Shown in pieces: positions 51,701 to 64,000 of a stretch of DNA of 64,000 bases. This DNA comes from Ascaris suum (lineage: Eukaryota > Nematoda > Chromadorea > Rhabditida > Ascarididae), in NCBI GenBank assembly GCA_013433145.1, contig CM024189.1:5820001-5884000 (forward strand), written 5' to 3'. The notes under the pieces were generated by a model, which saw only the letters and a program-made list of their open reading frames with translations, did no database searches and was not told the DNA's origin. The translations under genes and the position numbers were made by a program. Position 1 is the stretch's first letter. Every line of letters starts with the position of its first letter.

Positions 51701-53479
51701 AAGACTTGTGCAACGATGGGATTTAAATACACATTTTAACTTATGAAATTGATATTCAATTTGATTTTAGTTTTAGTTTTCCACCTTCCGAGAGTTTAAA
51801 ATTATATGAACCTTTACTTGTATATCGCCTACATTGAAAAAAATTTTACGCTGAAATATTATTAGCGCGGAAAAATCTCAGAGAATATTTCCATGGCGTA
51901 ATTAGTCAACTTCGCTTGCAACTCGTTTTTACTCATCGAAAAAGAATCTACTCGATAAAGTGTTCAGTTAGATACGCTGCTATCTCTAATCACGATTCGA
52001 CGTAAGCTTCAAAAGCTTGATCTAGCTGTCAAGAACACTTTCAGGAAGCCAAACACATTTGAAAGAGTGCATCCACATCACTTGTTGACGTCTACTTCGT
52101 TTTTCAGTTGTTTCCCTCACATCTAAAATGTCAACAGCGTATATTAGCTTTCGAGGCATTCAGTGCTCAGCCAAAGTAAAGAAATGGAAAAGGGGCAAGC
52201 TCGTCTGAAATCTGACGTAGCAAATGTACAATTCTGGATGACAATTATGTGAAAAAGTGACCAACATAACAGGTCCAACATCATAAAGTGATGCATTGAG
52301 GGCATTGGACGCTCGAAGCAGCAAGTGACAAAAAAGAAAGCGAAGCCAAGCAATGAGCTGCAACACTGTTTGCGCACGTTCCACTGCAAACAAGGCGTCC
52401 ATCGTTGGAGCCAGCCAGGTGTACGCGACAAGACGCGATCACAACGCTTCGAAAATCGATATAAAGCATCGGCTGGTTTGTTACAGTGTTGAATGAGCAT
52501 CTTCTCAGCGCACTCACGCTCCCTTAGCGAGCGTGTTGAGCTTATTGCCGCTTCTGCAACACCTACAGGGAAATGGCAGCACGTATTTCGTCAAGGGCAT
52601 ACCTTACTTATATTTGAGTACGCTTACACAAACGACGACACCACACGTGAGACCTGCTGACTAAGAGATGATGAATTAGATGTTTACGCATTCGTGTGCA
52701 ACGTTATTTCTGTGCAATAAGAGCATCAACGCTGAACACCGCAGAACAATTTTTCGTGACGCGCTGGTCGGTGAATAAAACAGGAATCACAGCAGCGATG
52801 GAGGAATGAAGTGAAGATCAGGTAGCATGCTTGAAAGGATAAGCACTACGGAAAAAAAGGACCTGAAGACAGTTCTATGGGTAAATGAAAGTCTCTTAAA
52901 TGAGTGCATAGCTTAGAGCTCGCATGACGAAGAAATTCTCTTTTTAATTTATAGCAAGAAAGAAGACAATACCATGGCATGGTTACGCAAGTCAACTTTT
53001 GGCCGAAATCGCATCGGCTCTCTACATCCACGCAAATAAACAGTTCCGCCTTTCCTCTATGCCGTTATTTTCCAAATGCGCATTGCTAACTAAAGCTGGC
53101 ACTAAATTGTTAGAATTTTAGGTGACGAGTTTTTTAGTCCCTCAGTCCCGTGATTCCCACATTCCATCAAGCTTCAACCCAAATAGTTAAATACTTAAAA
53201 ATTGTCTGGGAGAGGAAGAATACGGTTTCAAAAGTTTTTTCGGAACTTGACGTATACCTCTTACGCTTCCTTCCTTCTAAGTCCAACCAAATGTTATGGC
53301 TTGTAGTACAAACATGACGCTCGTCTGCAATGAGTTTTGAGCAATTCGAAATATCTAGCAGCTTCTCCTCAATAACATAGCTGATGCACATCAAATACAT
53401 GCCGAGCATCTCCCCACTGCAACCATACTTAGCAGATATTTATATATAACAGCAAAACACACGACCGCCATAGTAGTTG
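48720..53479. other. Gene-poor region with ambiguous coding-like segments
   Basis: No gene can be assembled. Between 48720 and 49530 both strands show short open segments bounded by plausible splice sites: a plus frame near 48885-49024, a plus ATG exon-like piece at 49169-49223 ending at gtaagt, and a minus piece beginning after a cttccag acceptor near 49490. None matches a family I know. A C17-(CA)8 tract lies at 51351-51380. A 118-codon minus open frame at 52144-52500 sits in slightly GC-richer DNA, also without homology. Confidence 0.4.
51351..51380. repeat. C17 followed by (CA)n
   Basis: Seventeen C then about eight CA units, read directly in intergenic DNA. Confidence 0.95.
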
Positions 53480-53945
53480 TAAGGTAGAACAGTCAAATAC
53501 AGATCAAGCAGGAATAGTGAGCCGTACAAGTTAAAAGAAGGCCAAGAGCATACATGCACATCAAACTACCACCCAGCACACGTCGTGAGGCTAGCCTGAG
53601 GTAGAATCGGGGTGGGGGTGGGGGGGGGTGTAAAAGGAGTTGATGTGCCCATGTATTCCTTCCAGCTTCTAGACTGTTCTTCAGGCCGAGTGGACCTATG
53701 TGTGCCGTTGGAGTGCGTGAGGAGGTTGGCGTAAGCGTGGAGTTCGCCGGGTGCGACTGCGGGGTCGTGTCCACGACCGAAGCCATCCTTGTGAACAAAC
53801 CCCTTCTTTATCACCTTACTGTAAAAGTGTGGCAAACTGTTCGCTCCTTAAACTTGTGTTATCTCGCAATTTACTCGACCGCATCTCGACAGAAGGTGCA
53901 GATCCTCAAGGAGACCTGGACGACTAGGCGAGCCATGACGTAGTG
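53480..53945 (+). repeat. Interspersed repeat, copy 2
   Basis: Same-orientation diverged copy of the element at 5640-6080, sharing gtaaggtaga, gtcgtgaggc, ttccagcttctagactg and actcgaccgcatc in the same order. This copy contains an internal G-rich stretch (ggggtgggggtg and onwards). The open frames on both strands here are explained by its higher GC content. Ends approximate. Confidence 0.75.
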
Positions 53946-56900
53946 ACCATTATAAGTCTTTTTATGCAGCCATAACGATGGAGTTCTCTGCCGTTGACAT
54001 CTTTATTCACAGGAGTTTACAAATAGGGCAAAAGTAAGCAGTAATGCGACACCGGAGAGCGGTAAATGTAAGGTTATTTAGGAGGGCATTCAACGTTGGC
54101 AAATCTCAGAAAAAACACTTCACCCTCATGAAACTAACTTCCTTTATGAAACAACGTATAAGCGACAATATAGACAACGAGATATATCCTCTGGACAGGT
54201 TTACTGTCCCGTTTCGCATAATCACGCGAAAGAGACGAAACAAAATTTCAGTGAGAAGAAAACGAAGATTTCACCGGAGATTTTGTGTGAAAGGAAACAG
54301 AGCCCATATAAAATGGTAAGAAAGCTTTACGTCTCTTTCGCTGTTGTCATTCTTTCACGACACATTAAGGTCTAAGCTGTTTCTCAGAATAGATGGCCCT
54401 CTTCTTCTTTCCTGGATCCGCACCTAGCATCCCGATCCTATATCACACTGTTTGTCACGAAACTAATTCTCGTAACATAGAGGTGAACTCGTCAGGACTC
54501 GGATCTGTCGTCTTCGATTTCCGCGCAATTTATTCACTCCGACAATGTTTCGACGAATGAAGGTTGCGTTGGTACTCATGTTTCGGGAATTGAAAACGAT
54601 GGCTGAACGGACCTCACCAACGGAAGAAGATATCGACATATCCTAGGAGTGAAATTTTCAAATAATCGCATTAAAACAGCAGAGATTGCTTGCTTCATTC
54701 ATTGAAAACTCTGATGTGCCTCATTTCATAAAAAGAAGGCAAGCAAAAGACGGTTTGAATATCTTGGACATCCCAAATGAGTCGCGTGTCACTCAAGCAG
54801 AGACTAAGGCACATGAAGATTATGTTATTCTATCCGTTAGCTTCCTCTATCTATGTGAGCATGCAAAAACCACCATTAGTCATTAAATGCTAGGATCTCT
54901 GATACTGCTGACAATCCGAAGACTTTGCAATTCTTGGTTTTGCTTCCAAGCACACTACTAACGCAAATATCCTTGAATCTACAAGCAATCTCCACTCCTC
55001 CTTCTCCTCCAATCTCTACAGGAATCCATGCTGTTTTGCCCCAAATTTAACTTAAAAAACAATTCTGGAAATTATGAAAAGGGAACTAAGTTCTGTGAAA
55101 CATCCAATTCTGTGGCGGATGTTTGCCTAAAGCAGAGCGTCTAAACTTTATGCTTCCTCTATTTGGAGGTCCAGTAATAACTGTAGCTCAAGATTATATT
55201 ATAATAGAAAGCAGCTTTGATTTCATACTACCCACGTCGAACTGAAGTTACAAAAACCGAGCTGCTGTAAGAGTCAGCTTACATACCGAATTATGAACCC
55301 CAACCAGTAACCTATGACTCTTGAACAAGCTTATATGCAGTCAAACATGCAGACGCATCAAGTGGGATCACGAAGGATACCAAGACAGTCACAAATCAAA
55401 GCGTCTTCCTTTCTCACTCAGTGAACACAACGAGAATCTGTCCCGTGACAGACAATATGAGGCCAGACTGCTTAGTGTGGATCAACGAAGGCGGAAGCAA
55501 AAGGCGACCTGGCCAAAAACAGCTTAAGTATACCGTAAAGGAATCACGACAATGAAAGTTTCGACAGCTCTATGTCGGAGGTTCAACGGCACCTGAGAAA
55601 AATGCTCAACAAAGAACTTTCACATAACTCTGTGGGATTTCTACGAACTTCTTTCACCTAAAACTGTCAGCATAATATTCGTTTTCTTCTCATGGGAACT
55701 TTGTTTCGTCTCTTTCCCGTAAGCACATGGAACATCATAAGAGATGATCCAACTCCTCAATCACTCATCTTCAAATCGATTGCAATTTCCCCTCAATTCT
55801 CTCGAAAGACTGGCACTCGCCCATAGATGATCTTAGCTCGCAAAAATGAGTGAAGAAATAAATAAGAAGTTAAGGAGAGAAAAGAGAAAGGAAAAAATTG
55901 ACGAAAAAAAAGAAAGGAATTCCTATCGTCCAACAAATTCCTCGCTTGGCTGTCAGTTGAGGCCGCAGCTAAATACAGCTAGTGAGAAATTCCAAGTCAT
56001 CTATTCACCCTCTACACATCCACCTCCTTCCCTCAAAATTGAGGACTAATTTCTGAAACGTTGCACCACTTTTTTAAATTGCTGACAAAAAGAACAGACA
56101 ATCCTCTAAAACTACGCGAACAACGTCCTCTGAATTGTTTTAAGACACAACCTTTCAGCTGAAGTCCAATTTCTATCTCTTCGTCACTCATCGTCCGAGC
56201 AATTTATCATATCAAGTTTATCTTCCTTGCAAATGTCCCTCTATTTTTCCAAATTTCCTCACAGTGATCTCTGACAGTCCTTCAAACAGCCACTGCCAAT
56301 TCGAGGAAATTGTCTATGCTTCACACGAAAAGACCACAAAGTAAAAACATTAAAATATCATCATTCCTCGTCTCTTATAATGCCAATTTTCTGCACACAT
56401 CCTCCTCGTCCCTCTTTGGATAGACAGATAACAGATTAGCCAAAAAAATAGAGATACTCGGTTCCATCACTTCACTTGGCGGATTTTCATTCGCTTAGCC
56501 AGAAATTGAGCCAAGGTCGGTTGTCGAACGCCATAGCGGGCTTTGGTCGAGATGGGCAACTAGCGGCTGTACGCCTAGTTCAACCTGTATCTTCTCGAAG
56601 TCTCGCGAATAGCTGAAACTAGAATGTATTTTTAATGGGTTTTCTTTGCACCAAGAAAGCTAAACTTTCCTAACGATAATAGTGCATCCGAACAGCTCAC
56701 GTCCAGGTTTCAGCTATGCATTCGACACGTGATCGCTGAAATGGCACTTAAGAAAAACACTGAAGAGCCCCGTTATGCAAGCAGCCTGGATAGAAACTTT
56801 TCTTCAGTTGTCATATTTGCAGACTTAGTCAGAGGGTAGGTGACAAATGTGCTTTCGCATGCGTTTAATCTTTCATGATATCGAAAAGCTAACCGTTTAC

Positions 56901-58731
56901 GGCAGTAAAACAAACTATGCGACGACCGAATGCAGCACATAAAAATTTGCATAAACAACTCCAACAAAACTGCGCGATTGATCAATCTGCGATAGATCAT
57001 GTTGACATTTGATCTAGATCTCATATCAAATATGCAAGAGAATGTATGAATAGAAATCATTCAAAAAATAAAACATACAATTTCTAGGGCGTCATATTAA
57101 CGAGTAAAGTAAGCTTGATAAGGCTGACGCCAGAGTTAATTTTTTTTCAAAAATTAGGCAAAGCAAAAGATCAATGTATGCTTTATGCGTATAACAACAA
57201 GCTAATTTTTGCAGTGCTACGATGAGCGATGGCTCTTTATTATGAAGAGGATACATCCGAATACTCCGATCTTCTATCGCATCTAGAATAAATTGCTGAC
57301 GAACAATTCGTTACCTCAGAAGAAAGGCGACATTGCAAACAGCGAGTAACCATTCCGCCATTGCAGAAATGCAATGCAGTTCATAACCCTAAATTGATAA
57401 ATGAACAACTGTTGCTGCATGAATGTTATGTTCGAAAACTATCAACTTTTGAATATGTACCATAAATCAACAACTCATGTTCAATAAATCCAAAATTTTG
57501 GACAACTGCGTTGCGTTTGAAGTTTCTTTTGAAGCAGCCAAACAATTAGAAACCTTGCTATGCGTGAGCATGTGCTACGCTCATCTAGATCGACTAGTCT
57601 TTCAACTATCATTCACTTCCTCTTCCTTTCAGAACTTTCCACCTTCCATAGGTGATCTCTCATCTAACGAAATCAATCACCTAGTTACTTTTCGAAGAAC
57701 GACCGAGCGGCAGTTCCGGACTCCAATTACCATCATAACTATACATTAAAAGTTCATAAAAATCCGATCAAATCCGGCCATCTATGCACTTCTGTACTTC
57801 ACTGTATTTGGGGTGTTTGGTGTTTCAACTCTACTATGTTTATGCTTTAGGTAAACTTCCAAATTAGTACTAAGAATTCATAGTACTCATAACCATGGAT
57901 CAAGTTATCCCCTCTTCCTCGAGCATCTCCAATTTAGGAGCAACGTTCGCAAGTCGCAAATCGACTTCGATCTGAGATCCCACCTCACAGAAAAAAGGCG
58001 TGCAATGATAGCAAAAAGGACAGAAAACGAAAACAAAATGGAAAAACTCATGCCTGGCGACCTTTGCAGTTACTCATCATCAGCTGACGTTGCAAGCTAA
58101 TCAAGGTGTTGTGTGGCGATAAGTTCATTTAGGGATTTGTCCCACTTGAAATTTCAATTAAAAAATTTGATCATACACAATGTGACGTCACCATACTACG
58201 AAAATCGATTTAAAAAAAACTTTTGTGTTCAGAAGTAGGAGCAAAATAGGTTTCTACAGTATCATTCCTTGAAGCATGTGCCACCATTCGATGTTTACTG
58301 AGAGGTAACAAGCAGATGCAGCTCAAATGTTTCAAATAAGAAAGATCGGACATTAAAAAGATGAAAAGAGGCGAAGCGGATAACTCTGCATTATTATGAG
58401 CTTGTATGCTAGGGATTGTCTATGAACAGCACTCAATTTTATTGGCAAGGTATATCTGTCGTCAATATGCCCACATTTGAAGCAAATAATATGAAGGTAA
58501 GATATATACACTTCTCCTGAACAATTTTAAAAAAATTAAAGACAGTTGCCGCATTTGATTCCGCTACTTCAGAAAGCACAGGAAAAGTGTTCATCAAACC
58601 TCAAACCATTCCTTTAACTTGAAAGCATGAATGGCTGCACATATTTAAAACCTTTATGCTCCCTCGCTCTTCCCTCCCCTCTCTCTCTGAACACAAAGAA
58701 AGTCAAAAAAAGCTGTGTATATACAAGGCGT
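53946..58731. other. Intergenic region 3' of the DRAM-like gene
   Basis: AT-rich sequence with no exon series I can support. Short plus open frames at 54044-54319 (very basic) and 55321-55527 have no recognised homology and no flanking exons in phase. The right end should contain the 3' UTR of the DRAM-like gene. Confidence 0.5.
58438..58443 (-). terminator. Candidate poly(A) signal of the DRAM-like gene
   Basis: A minus-strand AATAAA lies about 290 nt beyond the stop codon at 58732, a plausible 3' UTR length. Confidence 0.45.
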
Positions 58732-61700
58732 TCATCTGCTCCGACAAAAAAGAACAACAAAGAGAAGAAAGAACGTAATCAAGCTAACCGGTTCGTATTT
58801 CTTCCTTGACCATGGCCGAGGTGTCGGCAAATGGGGGTAATATTTATGGAATTCATTACTGGCCAATACGCCGAAGATGACGGCTATAATAATATATGAT
58901 AACACATCACAATAAGAAAACAATTCAGCAAAAGCCCTATAAGGAATTGTATCTTCGAAATGAAGTGGATTCAGTATTCGAGATCGTCCTAAGGTTCGCA
59001 ACAAATTTTTGTAATTTGATATTTTCGACCAAGCAATTATAGTCCTTTCCTTTTTTTCCTCTCTATATGTGCAGTAAACCCGTTAGGAAACGTCAATTTG
59101 TATAGATCAACGATATAGTTGAAAAAAAAAGAGCTTAGAGCGTTAACAGTTTCGTACGAGTTGAATCTACACATGAAAAAGTGAAAACGTAACTGCTCTC
59201 AAGAACGTCGGAAGTAACAAAAGAAAGCAAATATCAGTAGTTTAATTTCAGTGGAAAAAGTTTTCAGTGTTGGTTATTATTTCAAGATAAGCAAACAACT
59301 TCAAACCGCTTTCATTTTGCTGCTGCAAGTAACGCTAAACAAATCACACGTTTCTTTCTTACAATGCAGTCTACATGCTATTGAACTTTAAAGAAGGTAT
59401 TTATTACTACTTCAGAGTGTACGAGAGAGTATATCACGAAATCCATTCGAATCAAATTCAGAAGGCATGGCGTCCATTCTGAAAGTGAGTTGAAGCGCAA
59501 ACATTCTCAAGGAACCAACCAATTACAGTTTTTGCTATAAGAGATGGTGCAATTCTTAAGCGTAAAATCAGCTTTCCCCAAGTGTTTACTTGCCCAAAGT
59601 CTCAAGTAAATTTTCAGATCAATCCTGCACATAATGCTACTTCATCTTGGCATTCCGGATTGGAAAAAGGAGAGAAATGTGGCGAGACTTCAACATTCCC
59701 CCGCTCATTTGATGATAAATGCTATCCTCTGAAGCACTGCAGTTCAACGATCGCCACTCTTAATAGCACACCTTGTTAACACCTGGTATTGACCGTTTTT
59801 CTAATCAACGGCAAACACTTTTTCATCGTGTGAGAATTTTTTCTGTCGCTGTGTAGCAAAAAAGAACATGGGCTATGAAATTTTTTTGTTATGCTTCTGG
59901 TTTCGGAAGCATGAAGAACTTTCTTGCCATTATACAAAAACTACTGCTCCTCAGAACATAGACGTATTAAGAGACATTTCTGATCATTTGTCTACGTATC
60001 GAAGAAAGCTTAACGAAACCCATCAGTTGCTGTCTGTTGCAGTACCTTTGGGCCCATTTTCAGCTCTTTCATATTTTCTGAATCCTGCCGCTTAATGTCG
60101 CTCCCAACAAAACGCGTTAGATTTCACCTAACTTCATACGATGACAAATATTTTCAAAGTATACCTATGAAGAAAGAAGTGATGGCAACGAACGCGAAGA
60201 ACGAACGAATAAGGCCGATGTGTCGATTCGCGTAAAGCGGATGCATATGAACGCTAATATATGCTTGTATGATCATATACACGCAACCAGAACCGAAGCA
60301 AACGAACGCCGAAACCAAATGGACAGTGAGAACGGCCGTCTCCTGCAATCATACCTGTTCCAGCCTAATTGTGCAGAACGTCACTGCTATATAGATGCCC
60401 ACTGGGATGATCCTGTAACGAGGATGTTTAACTAACAATGGTGAAAGTAGAAGGAAAATATTTTTGTGTGAACATAGTGAAAGCACCATGCAACCACGGT
60501 AGATGAGGGCTTACTCAAAGTCTGCAAACGCCGACGACTGCAGATGAGCATTATAAAAACACTGGCAACTTAACAGATCTAAATATTCAAAGCGGCATAG
60601 CCCTACTAAGTCATTTTGCTGAAAATGAGACAGTGAGAATGAGAAAGAAAATAGATTCGTCCTATATCTCTACATGGTTGGCTTTGCGGAACTATCGTTA
60701 ATGTAGGCGACGATGCAAATGAACGACGAATGCAAATAGACTTCCATCACAGCAGTTATGAAACGAAAATGCTACACTAAAGTCAGAGTGATATAATCAT
60801 GAACTTGAAAAGCGCTTTATGAGGAAATCTGAGAAGTTACTCTTCGAATCATCGACATTTTAGCTGATAAAAATTGTGCACTGCATCCGTCTATGAGAAA
60901 CCACAAGTCAATAAGGTCATTAACCAGCAATCTCATTCCATTTCAAGCAAAACGGGGCTACGAATGAAAACTGATTAGCATGAAATAAAGCATTCTAGAA
61001 CATCCACTTATACTCGATAATTTTCATTAACAGAATGCATAAGAACAACTCGAAACATTTGTCACTCTAGTTTAACTGCCTCCATTTTTACGAAGTTTTT
61101 CATTTAGTAGTTTCACTGCATATCGATTATTCCCGAGCCAGCTAATTCCAAGCTCGGGCGATAGAATTTAACGATATCCCAATATCTGAACGTTCAAGTG
61201 GTAAAAGCTTTTTTTTTTCGCCATTGAGATTTTCTATTTTAGATCTGTGAAGCCATAGGCAATAATTTCGTTCTCAAAAAAAGAAAAACCTTAATTTAAA
61301 CTGTGCTGTTTGCCTTCTTCTGGAAAACTCATTAAGGATCTCAGAGCATTAAAAAACGATCCCAAGCTCTTTTATGAATAAAGCATACCACTAACTCCAA
61401 CCAGCATATCAGCATATTGCCTCCCTTCCAAAAAGCACTACAAAATGCGTCATTTTTGGCGTGTGATGAACCTCATCGAAGCAACGAAGCTCGTTTATTA
61501 CGAGCAACAACAACCATGAGACGATAAGAGAACATTAACTGATTACCAAAAAGACCGCAACCTATTTATGTCTTCGACTATTACCCCTGAGGCAAACATG
61601 GGGTGATCAAGATCAACAGAAGTGTGAGCAAAACAACTTTGACAAAAAAAATTAAGATCACCCCGATCACAGAGATCACATGAACTCATCTGATCATGAC

Positions 61701-63832
61701 AGATCATTCGTTAACATGAAGTAAAGACAAGCAAGTTAATCAGGCCAACAAATACGACAAAACGATAGCATGTGAAAACTCATATGGCAATAAGAAAAAT
61801 TATTATTCCATCGGCTGCTAATGTTGCCCTCAAATCAATTTGAGTTTCATAAAAAAGTTTAAGCGTACCTGGAAGTTAGCCACTAGAAACATCCCAAAGG
61901 CTCCTAGCAATCCCGCCACTAGCGAAAGCTCGTTAACCCTTTTCAAACAGAGATCTGCGCTGCGATTGAGCTCGGAAACCAAGGAATAACTGCAACGAAA
62001 AGAAATAAATTAATAATTACACATGGAAAGTTCTCAAAAAATTAGTAATAATCCAGTGATTGGAAAAGAGGATAAAATGTTATAAATCTTTAAGGAATAG
62101 ACATATAGCTCATTTAGAACCAAATCCCTGCTGTCACAAGAGACCTGCCTCTTCTATACCATACTCCTTTCCTGAATAAAAAAAGACGTTGCCATGAACT
62201 GGAAAAGAGTGCGGGTAAGAGGTAAGAAGGGAGCGAGGGTCGACGTGTGATACAATCCAAAGGCATACCTTTGCAATGCGGCAGCGACACGTAATTTTCA
62301 GCACTGCTCAAGCAGCACATATTCTTTAATCAGAAGTCGATGTGCTTTCTGTGGTAATGGAAGACTATCCATAGTTAGCTTGTGTTTGAACTGCTTGTAA
62401 AATCTCTCCTCATTAAACTGCTCTCTCCCAACATCTCCTCCCCCTTCCCCCTTCCCCTAAAACTTTTATAAATGAAGGTGATGTCGCTCTAACCACCGTC
62501 TCTGTAAAGTTCTGCTAAACTGTTGAGGCGTTTTATTCGAGGATATAATGTAACCACAGATGAAGATACTTTCAAAACAAATAAAAATTGTGTTGATAAT
62601 CACACTCAATATGTTTCTAGAGTTTTTGCCAAGTGCGATACAGCCATTCTCTGCAGCTTGGCGCTATTCAGAATAAATTCCACAGAAGAAAGAAATCGAA
62701 GAAGGAATGACAGAAAACGAGAAAATAAATTGCCTAGAGAAAGAGAAAATGATAACGAGAAAAAAACTGCACCTCCATAAATCAAACATGATTCTTGCCT
62801 TTTAAGACTTTTCTGCACTAATGCGAAATTCATTACTGATAAAAACGATAGAGAAAAACGCTCACCGAAGATAAATAATAAGCATTGACAGGAAAGACGA
62901 CAAGTTGAGCATCATACTGAAGAAACAAGATTCTGGTCTTCGATCACCTTCGGCCGAGATATATGGAAATACCGGGTCGACGTCACCCCGCCATACCGCG
63001 AAAACATATGTTGATCCTTAAAACATTTCAACTGTCTCTCTACTTCGAACAAATGAGTTGAATAAATAGGACGAAAACGTGATCTGAGTGAGGTAGAATC
63101 ATAACAGTTTCACACGGGTGTCTAAAGACTTGTGGTGAGCCTTAGTTTACAAAATTGAAGCATAAAAACTCATGCTTTTTGTGAACAGGAATTTGCTCAA
63201 ACCTGCATAAATTCGAAAATATGAAAAAGAAGAATGTTGTCTCCAAAATTAAATTTAAGAAGTAATAGTTTAAATGTTCGTGACACTCGCTATCTTTCGA
63301 GAAATTGAGTTTCTCGAACTAAAATGACCAAAAACTTACAACCAAAAGATCTAAAAAACCTTGCAATCAGGCAGTGAATTCTTCTTAATGAGCACAGGAT
63401 AAGTTGTAAAAGCCGATCGGCATTCGAGACATGTGAGGAGAGGAAAAAGGAGAGTGGATGGATGAGTACCGATAAAAATTTTCAAATTTTCAAAAAATTT
63501 CCAAAAAGCAACACTCTCGACGTTTACGCAAATAAAATCGGTAAAATATGGCGTGACGATTCGATGATTGCTGATAGATTTTTTGTTCTACAAATAGTTG
63601 ACCAACAAACGAAATAGTTTTATTAATGGTTCGGTGATATTAATTGTGAGTAAATAGTTTAATAAAGAGAAACGGTAACTCTCGGAACATCTCAAAAGGG
63701 AAATCCTTGTGTTGAGCATTAAAATAGAAAAAGAAGCACTAATGAAATGACGCACTTACCGAGCATTAACGTGAAAATAATTGCGAAAAAGACAGGCAAG
63801 TGACCAGCACCAAGATTTCCTAATTGCAACAT
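58732..63832 (-). CDS. DRAM/FRAG1-family six-TM membrane protein, complete, 5 exons
   Basis: DRAM proteins (damage-regulated autophagy modulators; FRAG1/DRAM/SFK1 family) are multi-pass proteins of lysosomal, Golgi or plasma membranes linked to autophagy. Minus-strand exons 63832-63760, 63016-62866, 61989-61869, 60342-60165 and 58988-58732 join in phase to 259 residues, close to human DRAM1 (238) and DRAM2 (266). Family marks appear in order: DPVFPYISAEGD near 38-49, with PES after it (DPxLPYISDTG...PE in vertebrates); RVNELSLVAGLLGAFGMF followed by VANFQ; HLVSAFVCFGSGCVYMIIQ; and a last helix in FGVLASNEFHKYYPHLP. Six hydrophobic segments fit the topology. The loop between helices 5 and 6 is shorter than in vertebrates, so a small exon between 60165 and 58988 could be missed. 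The last ~20 residues overlap a T-rich stretch and could instead be intron, with the true C-terminus elsewhere. Confidence 0.85.
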
Positions 63833-63847
63833 CGCTAACAACTCCCC

Positions 63848-63858
63848 CTGGAAAACAA
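63848..63858 (-). promoter_or_regulatory. Splice acceptor upstream of the DRAM-like ATG
   Basis: A minus-strand ttgttttccag ends 15 nt before the start codon at 63832. It is a likely spliced-leader trans-splice site, or the acceptor of a 5' UTR intron, and supports this start. Confidence 0.6.
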
Positions 63859-64000
63859 ATTAGACATGAAATTGGCGATCAGACAGCGGAAAGGCGATAA
63901 TGCCTAGTTTGTAAGTAAGGTAAGGCAAGCCGGAAATTCCAACTTCTTCACTTGCCGGGTAAAAAGACGTGAAACGTGGTTGCAGCAACGCAACTTGCAA
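63859..64000. other. Right flank
   Basis: A short stretch upstream of the DRAM-like gene with no feature I can support; presumably outron or promoter sequence. Confidence 0.4.

Noticed and set aside
54044..54319. Very basic 91-residue plus open frame
   Set aside because: Arg/Lys richness reflects A-rich sequence; no domain or neighbouring exon supports a gene.
59582..60095. Two plus open frames inside the DRAM-like gene
   Set aside because: They fall in an intron on the opposite strand, with no homology; the minus strand there was checked for a missing DRAM loop exon without a phase-compatible match.

Overview
The window is a piece of a nematode nuclear genome, most likely clade V (strongylid/rhabditid). 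The genes are split into many short exons (21-512 nt) by AT-rich introns that nearly all end in a pyrimidine-rich NAG. Two candidate trans-splice acceptors lie just upstream of start codons, intergenic DNA is long and AT-rich, and there are (AT)n arrays and long G/C homopolymers. I see no bacterial operon, phage, CRISPR, rRNA or tRNA signal. The species cannot be fixed from the sequence.

Four genes can be reconstructed exon by exon with matching splice phases. (1) 926-9112, minus: the N-terminal ~629 residues of the exocyst subunit Sec3/EXOC1 in 13 exons; the last ~200-250 residues run off the left edge. (2) 18714-28503, plus: a complete 824-residue ATP-dependent 6-phosphofructokinase in 14 exons, with two possible alternative 5' exons at about 15.1 kb. 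(3) 31274-47747, minus: a ubiquitin-specific protease (USP31/USP43-like) in 18 exons, ~990 residues, with a disordered basic/Ser-rich N-terminal part carried by five small exons that lack usable ATG-initiated ORFs; a further 5' exon may lie at 48582-48712. (4) 58732-63832, minus: a DRAM/FRAG1-family six-TM membrane protein of 259 residues in five exons.

Layout: 1-925 no recognised exon; sec-3; 9.1-18.7 kb head-to-head intergenic region with simple repeats, a GC-rich patch at 16.7-17.0 kb and the candidate alternative pfk exons; pfk; 28.5-31.3 kb tail-to-tail intergenic region; USP gene; 47.8-58.7 kb, largely gene-poor, with an ambiguous coding-like stretch at 48.2-49.6 kb and one copy of an interspersed repeat; DRAM-like gene to the right end.

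The four genes act in unrelated processes: vesicle tethering, glycolysis, deubiquitination, and lysosomal/Golgi membrane biology. I see no operon and no cluster suggesting a new system. The more interesting points are transcript-level (hidden 5' exons) and structural (a perfect 28-bp palindrome, long AT arrays, a set of poly-G/C tracts, a two-copy dispersed repeat).
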